Made by a program: the position numbers and the translations under genes
The notes under the pieces: model-generated
Told to the model about the DNA's origin: nothing
The model's database searches: none
The model's input: only the letters and a program-made list of their open reading frames with translations
Source: Bacteroides sp.
Lineage (GTDB): Bacteria > Bacteroidota > Bacteroidia > Bacteroidales > Muribaculaceae
DNA: 64,000 nt
Assembly (NCBI GenBank): GCA_014802425.1
Contig: JAAVCH010000031.1
Location: forward strand, 73,781-137,780
Direction: 5' to 3'
Shown here: positions 18,501 to 26,583 of the stretch, in pieces
Numbering within the stretch: position 1 is the first letter of the stretch
Layout of the letters: every line of letters begins with the position of its first letter

Positions 18501-19186
18501 GTGGAGAATCCGCAAGTCCAGGGCGCTGTGGCCACACCCACCACTATGGGCGATGTCACGCCGGCCTCGGAGCGGGTGGCGTTGTCGATGGCCGTCACCT
18601 CATAGGTGTAGGCGTGGAGGTCTTCGGGTATGTCACTGTCGATCACGGTAGTGGCCGTGGTGCCGGTGGCGAGTGTCTTGCCGTCGGGCTGACGCACCAC
18701 ATCGTAGGTCATGCCGGAAGTGGCGGCCGAGCCGTCGGTGAGGGTATAGACGTTTGCCCAGTTGACGGAAATCGTGCCCTGTTCGTTGATGAACGCACGC
18801 GGCTGGGGAGCCTGTGGGGGATAGTAGCCGGCGCCCACCTTATAGGTGACGGGGTCGGAGGGGCCGTATTCGTTGGATACGACCACTTTGAGTTCATAGA
18901 CTCCCTTGGTCGGGGCCACTATTTCCTCCGAGCGGTAGACGCCTGAGTAGACGTCGCCCGAGGAGAGTTCCTGTCCGTTGGCGGTGATGGTGAACTTGAG
19001 GTTGCCCTCGATAGGGTTGCCTGCGGCGGATAGCGTCGGGGCGGTGAAATAGACGATGCCATCGAGTGAACCGGGGTGGAAGAATGCGGAGACATCCTTT
19101 ACCGGTGCCGGTGCAAGCGGAGTGGCGGCCCATCCGGCTGCCGTAGTGACGGCTGCGAGAATGAGTGTCGGGAAGAGGTGTTTCAT
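15566..19186 (-). CDS. Large secreted adhesin-like protein with T9SS-type tail
   Basis: The product has 1206 residues. It begins with a signal peptide (MKHLFPTLILAAVTTAAGWA). Repeated beta-sandwich modules follow: fibronectin-III-like units and three jelly-roll 'choice-of-anchor J' regions near residues 230-350, 578-720 and 885-1050 (DDWLFFPPVKL, the second ending FDNLQVRD, and DDWAISPRL). A CARDB-like segment lies near 740-840. The C-terminus (VAVYTADGRLADF .. GIYFVNVGGKTYKTVVK) fits a type IX sorting tail, so cell-surface or extracellular delivery is inferred. The protein at 51183-54203 has the same module order. No catalytic motif is visible. Function is unknown; adhesion or glycan binding is the usual guess for such modules. 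Confidence 0.88.
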   Translation of the reverse strand: MKHLFPTLILAAVTTAAGWAATPLAPAPVKDVSAFFHPGSLDGIVYFTAPTLSAAGNPIEGNLKFTITANGQELSSGDVYSGVYRSEEIVAPTKGVYELKVVVSNEYGPSDPVTYKVGAGYYPPQAPQPRAFINEQGTISVNWANVYTLTDGSAATSGMTYDVVRQPDGKTLATGTTATTVIDSDIPEDLHAYTYEVTAIDNATRSEAGVTSPIVVGVATAPWTCGFSTAELDFVKVLDANGDGNTWTDYTDEVTCDVGPDGADDWLFFPPVKLMKGGHHTVSIDMRLRDSDFPGKFEIVYGYAQNREAMTMTAIPATWFNNSTVKTFSGTITSDSDEPVYIALHNITGPSGWYIMASNFKIGPATEGAIPTAITEFAAVPDIDGANEITLTLTAPSEDLNGGALEELTKVELFRDGTLIHTFEKPALGEELTFTDKEADGLTPGEHTYEAVAHNRYGEGVMAKITSFAGINLPSCPLEANAYETDEYGWVTVNWSPVTTNIDGNPVRPESVTYNIYTYVQGTWIKIAKDLTETEHTFQIMIPGEEQLFWQFGVTAENSAGENEMSVLTEQVPVGEPWTAPYEDSFPNLNTVYSYVTGSSDTMSYITNGSDRTFEEMATQDGDNGMLYMFGAYQGSQAYLQTAKVSLADTKNPMLTFYAYNYYVDEPNANTIEILVSEGKELVSEATYTLSDFKTEGWHRIEHSLKDHAGKNVQFFIIFTTNSYQYVQFDNLQVRDRFDNDLEIKDVDFNEGVKTGNSASFAVTVNNAGLKDAGEFTVTAETDGKTVAEQKVASLASDGHATVTLNVPHTILTPENVSYTVRVSLAGDQNPANDTMEDLNVLTITPNYPTVSDLKAEYPEGKPAEVTLSWSAPDVTTAFSDDVTETFETAAPWATSVTGWTFVDVDKLFIYGFEPGGFELPQGAPTAMSRQSWWVCDAAYAPLCENFSDPQYYKAHSGNKYIISMAVTDEEYTSMKSDDWAISPRLCGASQTVSFWAKSMLADCDESFEVWYSTTGSNLSDFEKLDAVNSVPWSWTQYYYTLPENTQYFAIRCVSRDMFVLMLDDINYIPAGTAADLTIEGYNVYRGDERLNTEPVSGNKFVVENSPAGATYRVTTLYAGRGESLFSNEAVPGPAGMAEIDFTAVRVLGNPGAIDVLGAAGQTVAVYTADGRLADFRTAAPVEHIPAATGIYFVNVGGKTYKTVVK

Positions 19187-19325
19187 AGAGTGTTGGTTGG
19201 TATGGATATTAATATGCGTGTGTAGGTCAATCGTGTCGTGGCTCCTCAGGGAAAGCCCGTTTTCAAGGAGAAAGAGGCCTTACGGTGTTAAAGAGCTGTC
19301 AGGTTGGTTTCTACTTGTGCATACC

Positions 19326-19355
19326 GCAAAGATAATGAAAAAAATTGAAAATCAA
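19326..19355 (-). promoter_or_regulatory. Promoter of the 1206-residue secreted protein gene
   Basis: The minus strand carries TATCTTTGC (19326-19334), a perfect -7 box, with TTG (19353-19355) 18 bases upstream. It predicts a leader of about 130 bases. Confidence 0.65.
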
Positions 19356-19557
19356 TTCATTCCCCATGATTAATTTGCCGTCCGTCCCTACTCGGAGGCG
19401 GCTCATGCGTATGAGTGTGGTCACGGTCACGTTGGCCTTCACGTTTTTCCCCTTTAAATGGCCGTTTCTTGATGCGCGGCAGCGAATCCGGCATGAATCA
19501 TTATAATGCTGCCATATCATGTCCATATATCCCGGGCATCTCTTCATGCTATTCTAC

Positions 19558-19590
19558 ATTACCCCGAAGTGGAACCCCTCCGGGGTAATA
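19558..19590. repeat. Truncated REP-like element
   Basis: This stretch contains ACCCCTCCGGGGTAAT, and read on the minus strand it matches the first half of the arms at 3108-3159 and 63402-63457. It also folds on itself through TTACCCC and GGGGTAA. It abuts the 30-bp tandem repeat. The bases from 19360 to 19557 hold nothing I can identify. Confidence 0.6.
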
Positions 19591-19762
19591 GGGCAGAGCG
19601 GGGGCTGACCGGAACACATGGGGCAGAGCGGGGGCTGACCGGAGCATATGGGGTAGAGCAGGGGCTGACCGGAGCATATGGGGGCAGAGCAGGGGCTGCC
19701 CGGAGCACATGGGGCTGACCGGGGGCTGCCCGGAGCACATGGGGCAGCCCCCGGGGGCTGCC
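19591..19762. repeat. 30-bp tandem repeat, about 5.7 units
   Basis: Units start at 19591, 19621, 19651, about 19682 and 19712, with a partial copy at 19742. Each is a variant of GGGCAGAGCGGGGGCTGACC followed by GGAGCAYATG. One unit has an extra G. The array ends just short of the lipoprotein stop codon. Confidence 0.85.
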
Positions 19763-19770
19763 TGCGGAAC

Positions 19771-20262
19771 TTACCAGGGGGCGTAGGGCTGGTAGGAGTA
19801 GACGTAGGTCTGGAGGCCGTATTCGTTGCGCCATTGCATCCAGAGGATGTCGCCACGGTCGGTGAACCAGTAGTTCATCGTGGTCGGCGCGCCGGAGGAT
19901 TCATACTGGATGTTGATCTGATAGGAGGAGTTGCCTCCGTAGGCGCGCTGGCACCAGTAGGCTGTGTTCTCCCAGTAGCGGCGTCCGTTGCTGTAGTAAT
20001 AATAGACGCCGCGTCCGTCGCCGTTGAAGTATAGGAAGTTGGTATCGTAGGAACTGACGTACTGCGAGTTCACCTCCACGAGGCGCCAGTAGCCGTTGAG
20101 GTCGGAGTCGTAGAAGGTCGACGACCATCCCGGCGGGGGAGTCGGGTTCCATGAATAGTCCACGCCGCAGCCCGTAAGGCCTGTGGCGGCGGCGAGGCCT
20201 GTGAGGGCCAGTAGTGTCGCCGCTGTATGACGGCGTAAGGTGTGGAGTGGGTTCTTGAGCAT
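19771..20262 (-). CDS. Small lipoprotein of unknown function
   Basis: This 163-residue protein has a basic N-terminus, a hydrophobic segment and the lipobox LTGC (cysteine near residue 32), so it should be lipid-anchored in the envelope. The mature part is rich in tyrosine, tryptophan, asparagine and serine (YYYYSNGRRYW, WMQWRNEYG). It looks like a small beta-rich domain of the lipocalin-like 'WRLVE...' type found in Bacteroidales lipoproteins, but I do not recognise it. It starts 18 bases after cdd ends, so it is probably co-transcribed with cdd. The 30-bp repeat array lies directly after its stop codon. Confidence 0.8.
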   Translation of the reverse strand: MLKNPLHTLRRHTAATLLALTGLAAATGLTGCGVDYSWNPTPPPGWSSTFYDSDLNGYWRLVEVNSQYVSSYDTNFLYFNGDGRGVYYYYSNGRRYWENTAYWCQRAYGGNSSYQINIQYESSGAPTTMNYWFTDRGDILWMQWRNEYGLQTYVYSYQPYAPW

Positions 20263-20280
20263 AGGCGTGGAGGTTTAGGG

Positions 20281-20778
20281 TTAGAATTCAGTAAAGCTTA
20301 GCGGAAGTAGGGACGACACGCTCGGAAGTACGAGCACATGCCGCCGTCCATAAAGAATAACCTCGATGGGGCCGTAAAGGTTTTCGTATTCGAGCAAAGC
20401 CTGGCGGCATGCGCCGCAGGGGGATATGGGCTCGAACTGGAAGCTCTCCTCCCAGGGGGTGCCTTCGGGTGTGCTCCCTACGTTGCGGGCGGCGATGGCT
20501 ATCTTCTTCATTGGCACTCCCGGATAACGCGCCCCGGCATAGAAGCATGCCGTGCGCTCGGCGCATAGTCCCGAGGGATAGGCGGCGTTCTCCTGATTGG
20601 CACCGGTGACGATCTCGCCGTTGTCCATGAGGATGGCGGCCCCTACATGGAATCCGGAGTAGGTGGCAAGTGAGTTGCGGGTGGCCTCGCGGGCCATCTC
20701 CACCAGACGGCGGTCCTGCTCCGGGAGTTCGTCCGGTGTGCAGGCCTTCATGTCGATTGTGATGCGGATGTCTTGCAT
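20281..20778 (-). CDS. cdd: Cytidine deaminase
   Basis: This 165-residue cytosolic enzyme deaminates cytidine and deoxycytidine to uridine and deoxyuridine in pyrimidine salvage. The zinc and catalytic motifs are present: CAERTA (zinc cysteine plus catalytic glutamate) and PCGACRQ (two more zinc cysteines). GFHVGAAI at the substrate site and NQENAAYPSG are also family features. The size fits the homotetrameric class. It follows recA at a distance, with a hairpin terminator between them at 20808-20852, and precedes the small lipoprotein by 18 bases. Confidence 0.96.
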   Translation of the reverse strand: MQDIRITIDMKACTPDELPEQDRRLVEMAREATRNSLATYSGFHVGAAILMDNGEIVTGANQENAAYPSGLCAERTACFYAGARYPGVPMKKIAIAARNVGSTPEGTPWEESFQFEPISPCGACRQALLEYENLYGPIEVILYGRRHVLVLPSVSSLLPLSFTEF

Positions 20779-20807
20779 ATACTGTGCGGGTGATTGATGA
20801 AAAAGAG

Positions 20808-20852
20808 GCCCGACCTGCGGCGCGACGGAGTCTCGCCGAGGTTCGGGCCTTT
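20808..20852 (-). terminator. Intrinsic terminator after recA
   Basis: A long hairpin with outer arms AGGCCCGA and TCGGGCCT (central mismatches) is followed on the minus strand by a T run near 20800-20806. It begins 17 bases after the recA stop codon. Confidence 0.75.
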
Positions 20853-20868
20853 GGATTATGGCACGGAT

Positions 20869-22074
20869 TTATGAGTCGATGTCTACGTCAAACTCATCGC
20901 CGAAGAGGTCGTCGGGCACTTCGTCGGTCTGGCCCTCCGACTCGTCGTAGTCCTGAGAGTCGTCATCGTCGTCGCCGGCGTCAGGATCACCTTTCTTGTC
21001 TTTTGTGGAGGTTGTCGGCGACGGGCGTCCCGAGGCTTTGTCCTCGGCGATGCGCTCGCGCACCGCCTTGTCGAGTTCGGCCATGAGTTCGGGGTTGTCC
21101 TGAATGATGTTCTTTACGGCGTCGCGTCCCTGGCCGAGCTTCGAGCCGTTGTAGCTGAACCACGCGCCCGACTTCTTTATGATGCCCAGCGCCACGGCCA
21201 GGTCAAGTATCTCACCCGAGCGGGAGATGCCCTCGCCGAACATCATGTCGAATTCGGCACGCTGGAACGGAGGCGCCACCTTGTTCTTCACGACCTTTAC
21301 CTTCACGGTGCGTCCGATGGGATTGTCGCCCTGCTTGATGAACTGGCCGGGGCGGATGTCGATGCGCACCGAAGCGTAGAACTTCAGGGCGTTGCCGCCG
21401 GTGGTGGTCTCCGGGTTGCCGAACATCACGCCGATCTTCTCGCGGAGCTGGTTGATGAAGATGCACACGGTGCGGGTGCGGGATATCGAGCCGGTGAGCT
21501 TGCGCATGGCCTGGCTCATGAGGCGGGCGTGGAGGCCTACGTTCTTGTCGCCCATCTCTCCTTCGATCTCCGCCTTGGGGGTAAGGGCGGCCACGGAGTC
21601 GATTACGAGCACGTCGATCGCACCTGAGTTCACGAGCTGCTCGGCGATCTCAAGGGCCTGCTCGCCGTTGTCGGGCTGGGCGATCCAGAGGTTGTTGACG
21701 TCCACTCCGAGTTTCTCGGCATAGAAGCGGTCGAAGGCGTGCTCGGCGTCGATGATGGCGCAGACGCCTCCCTGTTTCTGGGCCTCGGCTATGACGTGGA
21801 TGGCGAGGGTGGTCTTACCCGATGACTCCGGACCGTAGATTTCGGTGATGCGGCCTCGGGGCAGGCCGCCGACTCCGAGGGCCGTGTCCAGGCCGATCGA
21901 GCCGGTGGAGATGGCCTCCACGTCCTGTATGTTGTCGTCGCCCAGGCGCATCACGGTGCCCGAACCGAAGTCCTTCTCCAGGCGCTCCATGGTCACAAGG
22001 AGCGCTTTCTTCTTTTCTTCGGCGTCGTCGATGCGGGTCGCGGGTGATTTGGTTGCTGATTTTTTCTTTGCCAT
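20869..22074 (-). CDS. recA: Recombinase RecA with long acidic C-terminus
   Basis: This is the ATP-dependent strand-exchange protein of homologous recombination. The Walker A motif GPESSGKT lies at residues 81-88. Other landmarks are DAEHAFD, the Walker B region [19 protein letters not shown], and the L2-loop region [27 protein letters not shown] (conserved stretch, given in part). The 401-residue length exceeds the usual 340-350. The extra 50 or so residues form a serine/threonine/lysine then strongly acidic tail with a run of five aspartates. Acidic tails are known to moderate RecA loading, but this one is unusually long. A perfect -7 box is found 83 bases upstream. No LexA-box-like site is recognised with confidence. 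Confidence 0.98.
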   Translation of the reverse strand: MAKKKSATKSPATRIDDAEEKKKALLVTMERLEKDFGSGTVMRLGDDNIQDVEAISTGSIGLDTALGVGGLPRGRITEIYGPESSGKTTLAIHVIAEAQKQGGVCAIIDAEHAFDRFYAEKLGVDVNNLWIAQPDNGEQALEIAEQLVNSGAIDVLVIDSVAALTPKAEIEGEMGDKNVGLHARLMSQAMRKLTGSISRTRTVCIFINQLREKIGVMFGNPETTTGGNALKFYASVRIDIRPGQFIKQGDNPIGRTVKVKVVKNKVAPPFQRAEFDMMFGEGISRSGEILDLAVALGIIKKSGAWFSYNGSKLGQGRDAVKNIIQDNPELMAELDKAVRERIAEDKASGRPSPTTSTKDKKGDPDAGDDDDDSQDYDESEGQTDEVPDDLFGDEFDVDIDS

Positions 22075-22156
22075 AATATATATAGGTGTTTATGTTGATT
22101 TCCGGTAATTCCGACTGCGTGGAGACATGGGCTTCGGACGCCGTCTTATTCTGATT

Positions 22157-22165
22157 GCAAAGTTA
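22157..22165 (-). promoter_or_regulatory. -7 box of recA
   Basis: The minus strand reads TAACTTTGC, an exact match to TAnnTTTGC, predicting a leader of about 75 bases. The -33 candidate is weak (TTAG). Confidence 0.55.
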
Positions 22166-22261
22166 ATACTACAACGCTCCATCTCCTAATATTATTCGGT
22201 AAATTTTGATCCGGAGCGGCTTAAAGATTCTTAACTGTTAACCTATGAGTGCAATATATTG

Positions 22262-22273
22262 GCACCATGGTGC
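22262..22273. promoter_or_regulatory. 12-bp perfect palindrome upstream of recA
   Basis: GCACCATGGTGC is a perfect palindrome about 100 bases upstream of the recA -7 box, in the 332-base gap between recA and the secreted-protein operon. It could be an operator half-site pair; nothing identifies its binder. Confidence 0.3.
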
Positions 22274-22345
22274 AATGATGCGGCACCGCTCCCGGGTCTT
22301 CGTCCTGCTTCGGAAACCGGGTGTGGCGGCTGCTTCGGAAACATG

Positions 22346-22378
22346 AAAAAAGTCGGGGCCGCTGTCAGCGGCCCCGAC
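22346..22378 (-). terminator. Strong intrinsic terminator of the secreted-protein operon
   Basis: Arms GTCGGGGCCGCT (22352-22363) and its complement (22367-22378) form a 12-bp G+C stem, followed on the minus strand by six T. It ends the unit whose last gene is 22407-24371. Confidence 0.9.
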
Positions 22379-22406
22379 CGTCACGGGGATATTTCAGAGT
22401 GGATTA

Positions 22407-24371
22407 TCAGCGTACGATGAACTTCTTGCCGCCCTTGATGTAGAGGCCGGCGGGGAGCTTGTCGGCGTTGACCTTGAGGCCGCTTACAGTGTATACGTCC
22501 TCATCGGCGTCTTCGGCTGCGATGCCTTCAACGCCGTTGCCGTTCGAGAGGGTCCAGGAGAAGAAGAGGTCGTCGTTGGCGTGGCCCTCCTTGTTGTCGG
22601 CCACATACTCGGCATCGCCGAAGCTGCCGGCGGCGATGATCAGGGAGTAGGTGCCTTCGAGCGAGGGTGTCTCGGGGAATGTCAGCACGTAGGTGTTGCC
22701 TTCGCCGGGAGTGACTGTGGCGATCTGGGAGTAGCGGTTCTCGACGCTCTCGAGCACGATGTCGCAGTTTTCGGTCATCTCGATGCCCTCGGCGAATGTC
22801 AGTGTCACGGAAACCAGTTCCTCGACTGTGGCCTCGTTCTCGGGATTGACTGCTGTAGGCTCTACGTCATATACGGTGTTCGAAACCTCGGGGAAGCCTA
22901 CGAATGTGTATTCGAGCTTAAGTTCGGGGTTGGAGTGTCCGGTCTCGGGATCGGCGAGCCATGCCTGGTCGCCGAAGCTGCCCTGGGGCACTGTGATGTA
23001 GTAGGTGCCGTTGGCCTTGGGGAGCTCGGGGAAGAGGGCCTTGAACTGCGTGAACACGCCGAATATGCCGCCGGCGCTCTGCATGGAGAATTTGAGGGCT
23101 GTCTCGGAAGAGTAGCTGCCGTCGGCGCTCTCGAACTTGATGGTGGCGCCGTCGGCCTTTACGCCGAGGTTGTCGATGGGAGCGTTGAAGGTGATCACTT
23201 CGAGCTGCACGTCGTTGATGTCGACGATGCCTTCGCTGTCGCCGTTCTTGAACTGGGGCATGCCCTTGGTGAACTCAATGTCGTAGGCCACGGGCTCGGC
23301 CGGAGCCACGATGGTATAGGCCACCTTGATGGCTTCCTTGTTGGTCTCTTCGATTTCGTTGAAGTCCTTGCCGGTGAGCTTGTCGGCAGGGATTACGATC
23401 TCCACTTTGCCGGGAGTCTCAAGAGGAGTGACGAATGTGACGTTGAGCACGTTCGGGAGTGCGTCGCGCAGGTCGGTGGCGAATGCGTCGGCGGCAAGGG
23501 GTTCGCCGTCGAGAGTCACCTGAACGGCGCCGTAAGCCACGTCGACCATCGAGAGGGAGCCGAATGTGAACTGCACGTTCTCCAGGGATTCCACTTCACC
23601 CTCCTCGGGGTCGAGCGTGTAGGTGAAGTCGAGGCCTTCGGCGGGAGCCGCGCTGATGGTGTAGAATATGGAGAGGTCGTCTTCGAGGTCGTAGTAGTTG
23701 TAGTCCTCGTCATAGCCGGAGATGCTGTAGGTGGGGATGTACACCTCGTATGTGCCGGCCTCGGTCTGCACGGGGTCGAATGTGAAGACGAGGTTGTTCG
23801 AGCCATAGGGCTTGACGGCTGCCTTGACGTTGGTCAGGGCCTCGCCCTTGTAGATGACCATGAGGTCGTCCTTCGAGTTGATTTCGATTTCCTCGAATTC
23901 GGGGAAGGTCACTGTCACTGTGGAGAGCTCGCTCACCATTCCGTCGGCGGGCTCGGTGGTGAAGTCGAAGGATGCTTCCGAAGCGCCCCCCTCGATGACG
24001 TAGGTGAAGGTGACGTCTGTCTCCAGGTCCTCGAAATCGGCGCCGTCGTCGTTGTAGACGTAAGTTGAGATGCTGTAGGCGCCGAGAGTCACCTCATACG
24101 TTCCGGCTGTGAAGATGGCGGGCCGGAAATCGATGTAGAGGCTCGGGCCGCTGGCATAGGCGTTGTACATGCCGTTGTACGGAGCGCCGTTGCAGGAGAC
24201 CGTGATGTCGTCCTTGGTGTTGATGTCGATCTCATCGCAATTCTGGAATTCCACGACAACGGTAGAAAGGTCCGACACCACTCCCTCTTCGGGGAAGACG
24301 GTGTAGGAGATTTCTGCGGCTGCCGGAAGAGCCATGGCTGCGATGGCCAGGGTGGTAAAGATTTTCTTCAT
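22407..24371 (-). CDS. Secreted protein with Ig-like repeats and T9SS-type tail
   Basis: This 654-residue protein starts with a signal peptide (MKKIFTTLAIAAMALPAAA). It consists of at least five similar beta-sandwich repeats of about 110-120 residues, each opening with a pattern like PEEGVVSDLSTVVVEF and holding a VTF or LTF strand followed by a LxGTYxV/I strand (AGTYEVTLGAYSIS, EGTYSLIIAAGSFGD). The protein is very acidic. The C-terminus VYTVSGLKVNADKLPAGLYI .. KFIVR is the shared sorting tail. It is the last gene of a minus-strand run of four tail proteins. No enzyme motif is visible; the role is unknown. Confidence 0.87.
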   Translation of the reverse strand: MKKIFTTLAIAAMALPAAAEISYTVFPEEGVVSDLSTVVVEFQNCDEIDINTKDDITVSCNGAPYNGMYNAYASGPSLYIDFRPAIFTAGTYEVTLGAYSISTYVYNDDGADFEDLETDVTFTYVIEGGASEASFDFTTEPADGMVSELSTVTVTFPEFEEIEINSKDDLMVIYKGEALTNVKAAVKPYGSNNLVFTFDPVQTEAGTYEVYIPTYSISGYDEDYNYYDLEDDLSIFYTISAAPAEGLDFTYTLDPEEGEVESLENVQFTFGSLSMVDVAYGAVQVTLDGEPLAADAFATDLRDALPNVLNVTFVTPLETPGKVEIVIPADKLTGKDFNEIEETNKEAIKVAYTIVAPAEPVAYDIEFTKGMPQFKNGDSEGIVDINDVQLEVITFNAPIDNLGVKADGATIKFESADGSYSSETALKFSMQSAGGIFGVFTQFKALFPELPKANGTYYITVPQGSFGDQAWLADPETGHSNPELKLEYTFVGFPEVSNTVYDVEPTAVNPENEATVEELVSVTLTFAEGIEMTENCDIVLESVENRYSQIATVTPGEGNTYVLTFPETPSLEGTYSLIIAAGSFGDAEYVADNKEGHANDDLFFSWTLSNGNGVEGIAAEDADEDVYTVSGLKVNADKLPAGLYIKGGKKFIVR

Positions 24372-24455
24372 GAGCAGAAAAGCATTAAAGTTGTTATTGA
24401 TTGGAGTTGATTGTATGGTGGCGGTGGGGTAGGGGGGCGCCCCCCCGTTGCGGAT

Positions 24456-24495
24456 ACGGTCAGGCCTCCCGGCGTGAGCCGGAGGACCTGACCGT
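24456..24495. terminator. Hairpin between two secreted-protein genes
   Basis: Imperfect 18-base arms (24456-24473 and 24478-24495) form a stem right after the gene at 24505-26478. No T run follows, so it may only attenuate read-through into the next gene. Confidence 0.45.
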
Positions 24496-24504
24496 AGGCC
24501 GGGT

Positions 24505-26478
24505 TTATCTGATTATTTCCTTGCTGACTTTGGAGCCGCGCTTCACGATATAGAGCTCACCGGCGGCCGGACGCTCCACGCGGATGCCGGAGAGGGTGTA
24601 GTAGACCGGAGCGGAGTCCGCATCGGCTGCCACATCCTCCACCCCGGCCTCTTTCCATATCCGGAGCTGCTCGGCGATGGAAAGGCGCTCCTCGGCCTGA
24701 TCGGTGAGGGGCACCGCCACGCAGTTGACCACGCGGTAGTCGTCCTCCTTATCGAGCACGTAGGCTATGGCGGTGAGGTTGGCGGGATTTACGGCAGGCG
24801 CCATCACGACCATCTCGCCGCGGGCGTTCTCTTCCTCGACGTAGGTGTCGGGAATCGGGAGGCTTACCGTCACTTCAGTCTCCTCGCCGATCTTCATCAC
24901 GGCCGGGAGCGACACTTCGTCGTGTCCCTTGTAGCCGTAGACCTTACGCGCCACTTCCTGGTATTTCCATCCGGGAATCTTGGAGGGGAGTTCGGTGAAG
25001 CCGCCCAGTCCGGATGCTATCTCCACGCCGGAGCTGTAGTTTTCCTGGTACCACCGGGCGTTGTTGTCGAGCCCCACGTTGTTCTCCGTCAGGATGAAGC
25101 CCATGGCGTAGCGGTCGCCCGAAAGGGTCATCGCCGGGGTGAGGCGTACGGTCATGTCGACCTCGGTGGCGGATGATGTCATTGAGGCCTGCGGGAACGA
25201 AGCGTCGGCTTCGATGCCCATCATTGACACCTCGTTGTGGCGCCGGCGCACGGCGTTGGCCACGCTGAGGGCGTCGTCAGGGTCGGCGGGCACGCCATCG
25301 TGGGCCATGCTGAAGTAGGTCACCGTGAGGTCGCGGTCGATGCGCAGTGCCGGAGCTGAGTTGACGGCGAAGAGGTAGGTGTACTCCTCGTTCTCCATAT
25401 AGTCGGGCTGGCCGGTGCCGGAGATATGCACGGAGACGGGCACGGCGTATTCGCTGAGTTCGGGATGGTCGGCTATCTGCTCCATGGCGTACATGCCGAG
25501 CGGACAGTTGCCGCACCATGTGCCGGTGGACTCCTCAAGGAGCACGCGGCGGTAGGGGATGAAGCCGAGTCCCTGCACCTCGCCGCGGGCCTCTACGGGC
25601 TCCATTCCGGGGGCGGAGAGGGTCACGCGCCAGGATGCCTTGGCGTCGGCCTGAACCGTCGAGGTGAAGCTGAACCCATAGGGTTCCCCCTCCTTGAGTC
25701 CGGAGCCGGACTTGGCCTGGAGCGGGCCGCCGTCGCCGGGATAGAACGTGAGGGTCCAGTCGGAGAGCCCTTCGGGAGTGGTGGCCTCAAGCACGCCGGT
25801 CACTTCGTATTCTCCGGCTGCCGCGTAGGGGGCGCAGGAGGCGGAGAGTCCGGCCTTGTCGAGACGCTGCACGAGCACGTTGTCGATCACCAGGATGTCC
25901 TTATCGGTATTGAGGTTGGCGAAGGCTATCCAGACTGTCTTGCCGGCATAGGCGTCGAGCGGCAGGGAGTAGGAAGTGAAGTCGTTCTCGATGTCTTCGG
26001 GGAAGCGCCCTTCCGGCACCTTCTCTATGAGCATCGTCGGTTCGGCGGGCAGGTTGTCGGCGTTGATTTCCGAATCGCTGACATAGACGCGGAGGTCGCT
26101 CAGGCGGTCACCCTGGCGCATCACATAGCTCTGGGCGTCGAATGTGAGTGCATAGCCGGCGGTGGGGATTTCCAACGGGCGCGAGATAAGCCAGTCGTTG
26201 GATGTGCCTCCTTCGCGGTAGGCCGAGTGGGAGGCCATGAATGCGTCGGGCGAGGCCGAGCTGTCCTTGATTTTCCACCAAGGGCGGGCCACACCCTCGG
26301 AGTCGGTGAATATCGGGCGCACTGTCTCGATGGGGGGCAGGTGGTCGAGTTCGAGCATTGTCGGGAAGTCGGCCGTATAGTCGCCGTTGAAGTCCTGGTC
26401 GAGCGCCACTGAATGGGCCATGCCCCCTGCGGGGACGAGGGCCAGTGCGAAAGCGGGAAGTAGATGTTTCTTATTCAT
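24505..26478 (-). CDS. Secreted Omp28-like thioredoxin-fold protein with T9SS-type tail
   Basis: The protein has 657 residues and a signal peptide (MNKKHLLPAFALALVPAGGMA). An N-terminal jelly-roll 'choice-of-anchor J' domain occupies about residues 25-210, with DWLISRPLEIP. The central Omp28-like domain begins RRVLLEESTGTWCGNCPLG, with a CxxC pair at Cys322/Cys325, followed by the thioredoxin-like HISGTGQPDYME region and a beta-rich domain. The C-terminus VYYTLSGIRVERPAAG .. KEIIR resembles the sorting tail but has ELYIV instead of GLYIV. Disulfide chemistry at the cell surface is inferred from the CxxC and is not proven for this family. Confidence 0.87.
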   Translation of the reverse strand: MNKKHLLPAFALALVPAGGMAHSVALDQDFNGDYTADFPTMLELDHLPPIETVRPIFTDSEGVARPWWKIKDSSASPDAFMASHSAYREGGTSNDWLISRPLEIPTAGYALTFDAQSYVMRQGDRLSDLRVYVSDSEINADNLPAEPTMLIEKVPEGRFPEDIENDFTSYSLPLDAYAGKTVWIAFANLNTDKDILVIDNVLVQRLDKAGLSASCAPYAAAGEYEVTGVLEATTPEGLSDWTLTFYPGDGGPLQAKSGSGLKEGEPYGFSFTSTVQADAKASWRVTLSAPGMEPVEARGEVQGLGFIPYRRVLLEESTGTWCGNCPLGMYAMEQIADHPELSEYAVPVSVHISGTGQPDYMENEEYTYLFAVNSAPALRIDRDLTVTYFSMAHDGVPADPDDALSVANAVRRRHNEVSMMGIEADASFPQASMTSSATEVDMTVRLTPAMTLSGDRYAMGFILTENNVGLDNNARWYQENYSSGVEIASGLGGFTELPSKIPGWKYQEVARKVYGYKGHDEVSLPAVMKIGEETEVTVSLPIPDTYVEEENARGEMVVMAPAVNPANLTAIAYVLDKEDDYRVVNCVAVPLTDQAEERLSIAEQLRIWKEAGVEDVAADADSAPVYYTLSGIRVERPAAGELYIVKRGSKVSKEIIR

Positions 26479-26583
26479 GTATAATGAGAGAGATTTTAAA
26501 AGTCTGTAAATGAGATGGACGGTCAGGTCTGTCTTGTAGGTGCGGGGCCCGGGGGTGGGGGCCTGTCGGGGTTGGTGAGGGCG

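Noticed and set aside
19554..19856. Overlapping minus-strand frames of about 60-100 codons over the 30-bp array
   Set aside because: The 30-base unit has no stop codon on that strand, so frames arise automatically. The peptide is a CSGQP/CSGQPP-type repeat with no signal or start context, and the lipoprotein gene explains the strand.
22581..24068. Long plus-strand open frame of about 495 codons antisense to the Ig-repeat protein gene
   Set aside because: It is rich in Gly, Val, His and Glu, the pattern expected from reading G+C-rich codons backwards, and has no domain or signal. The opposite strand has a clear exported protein with signal peptide and tail.
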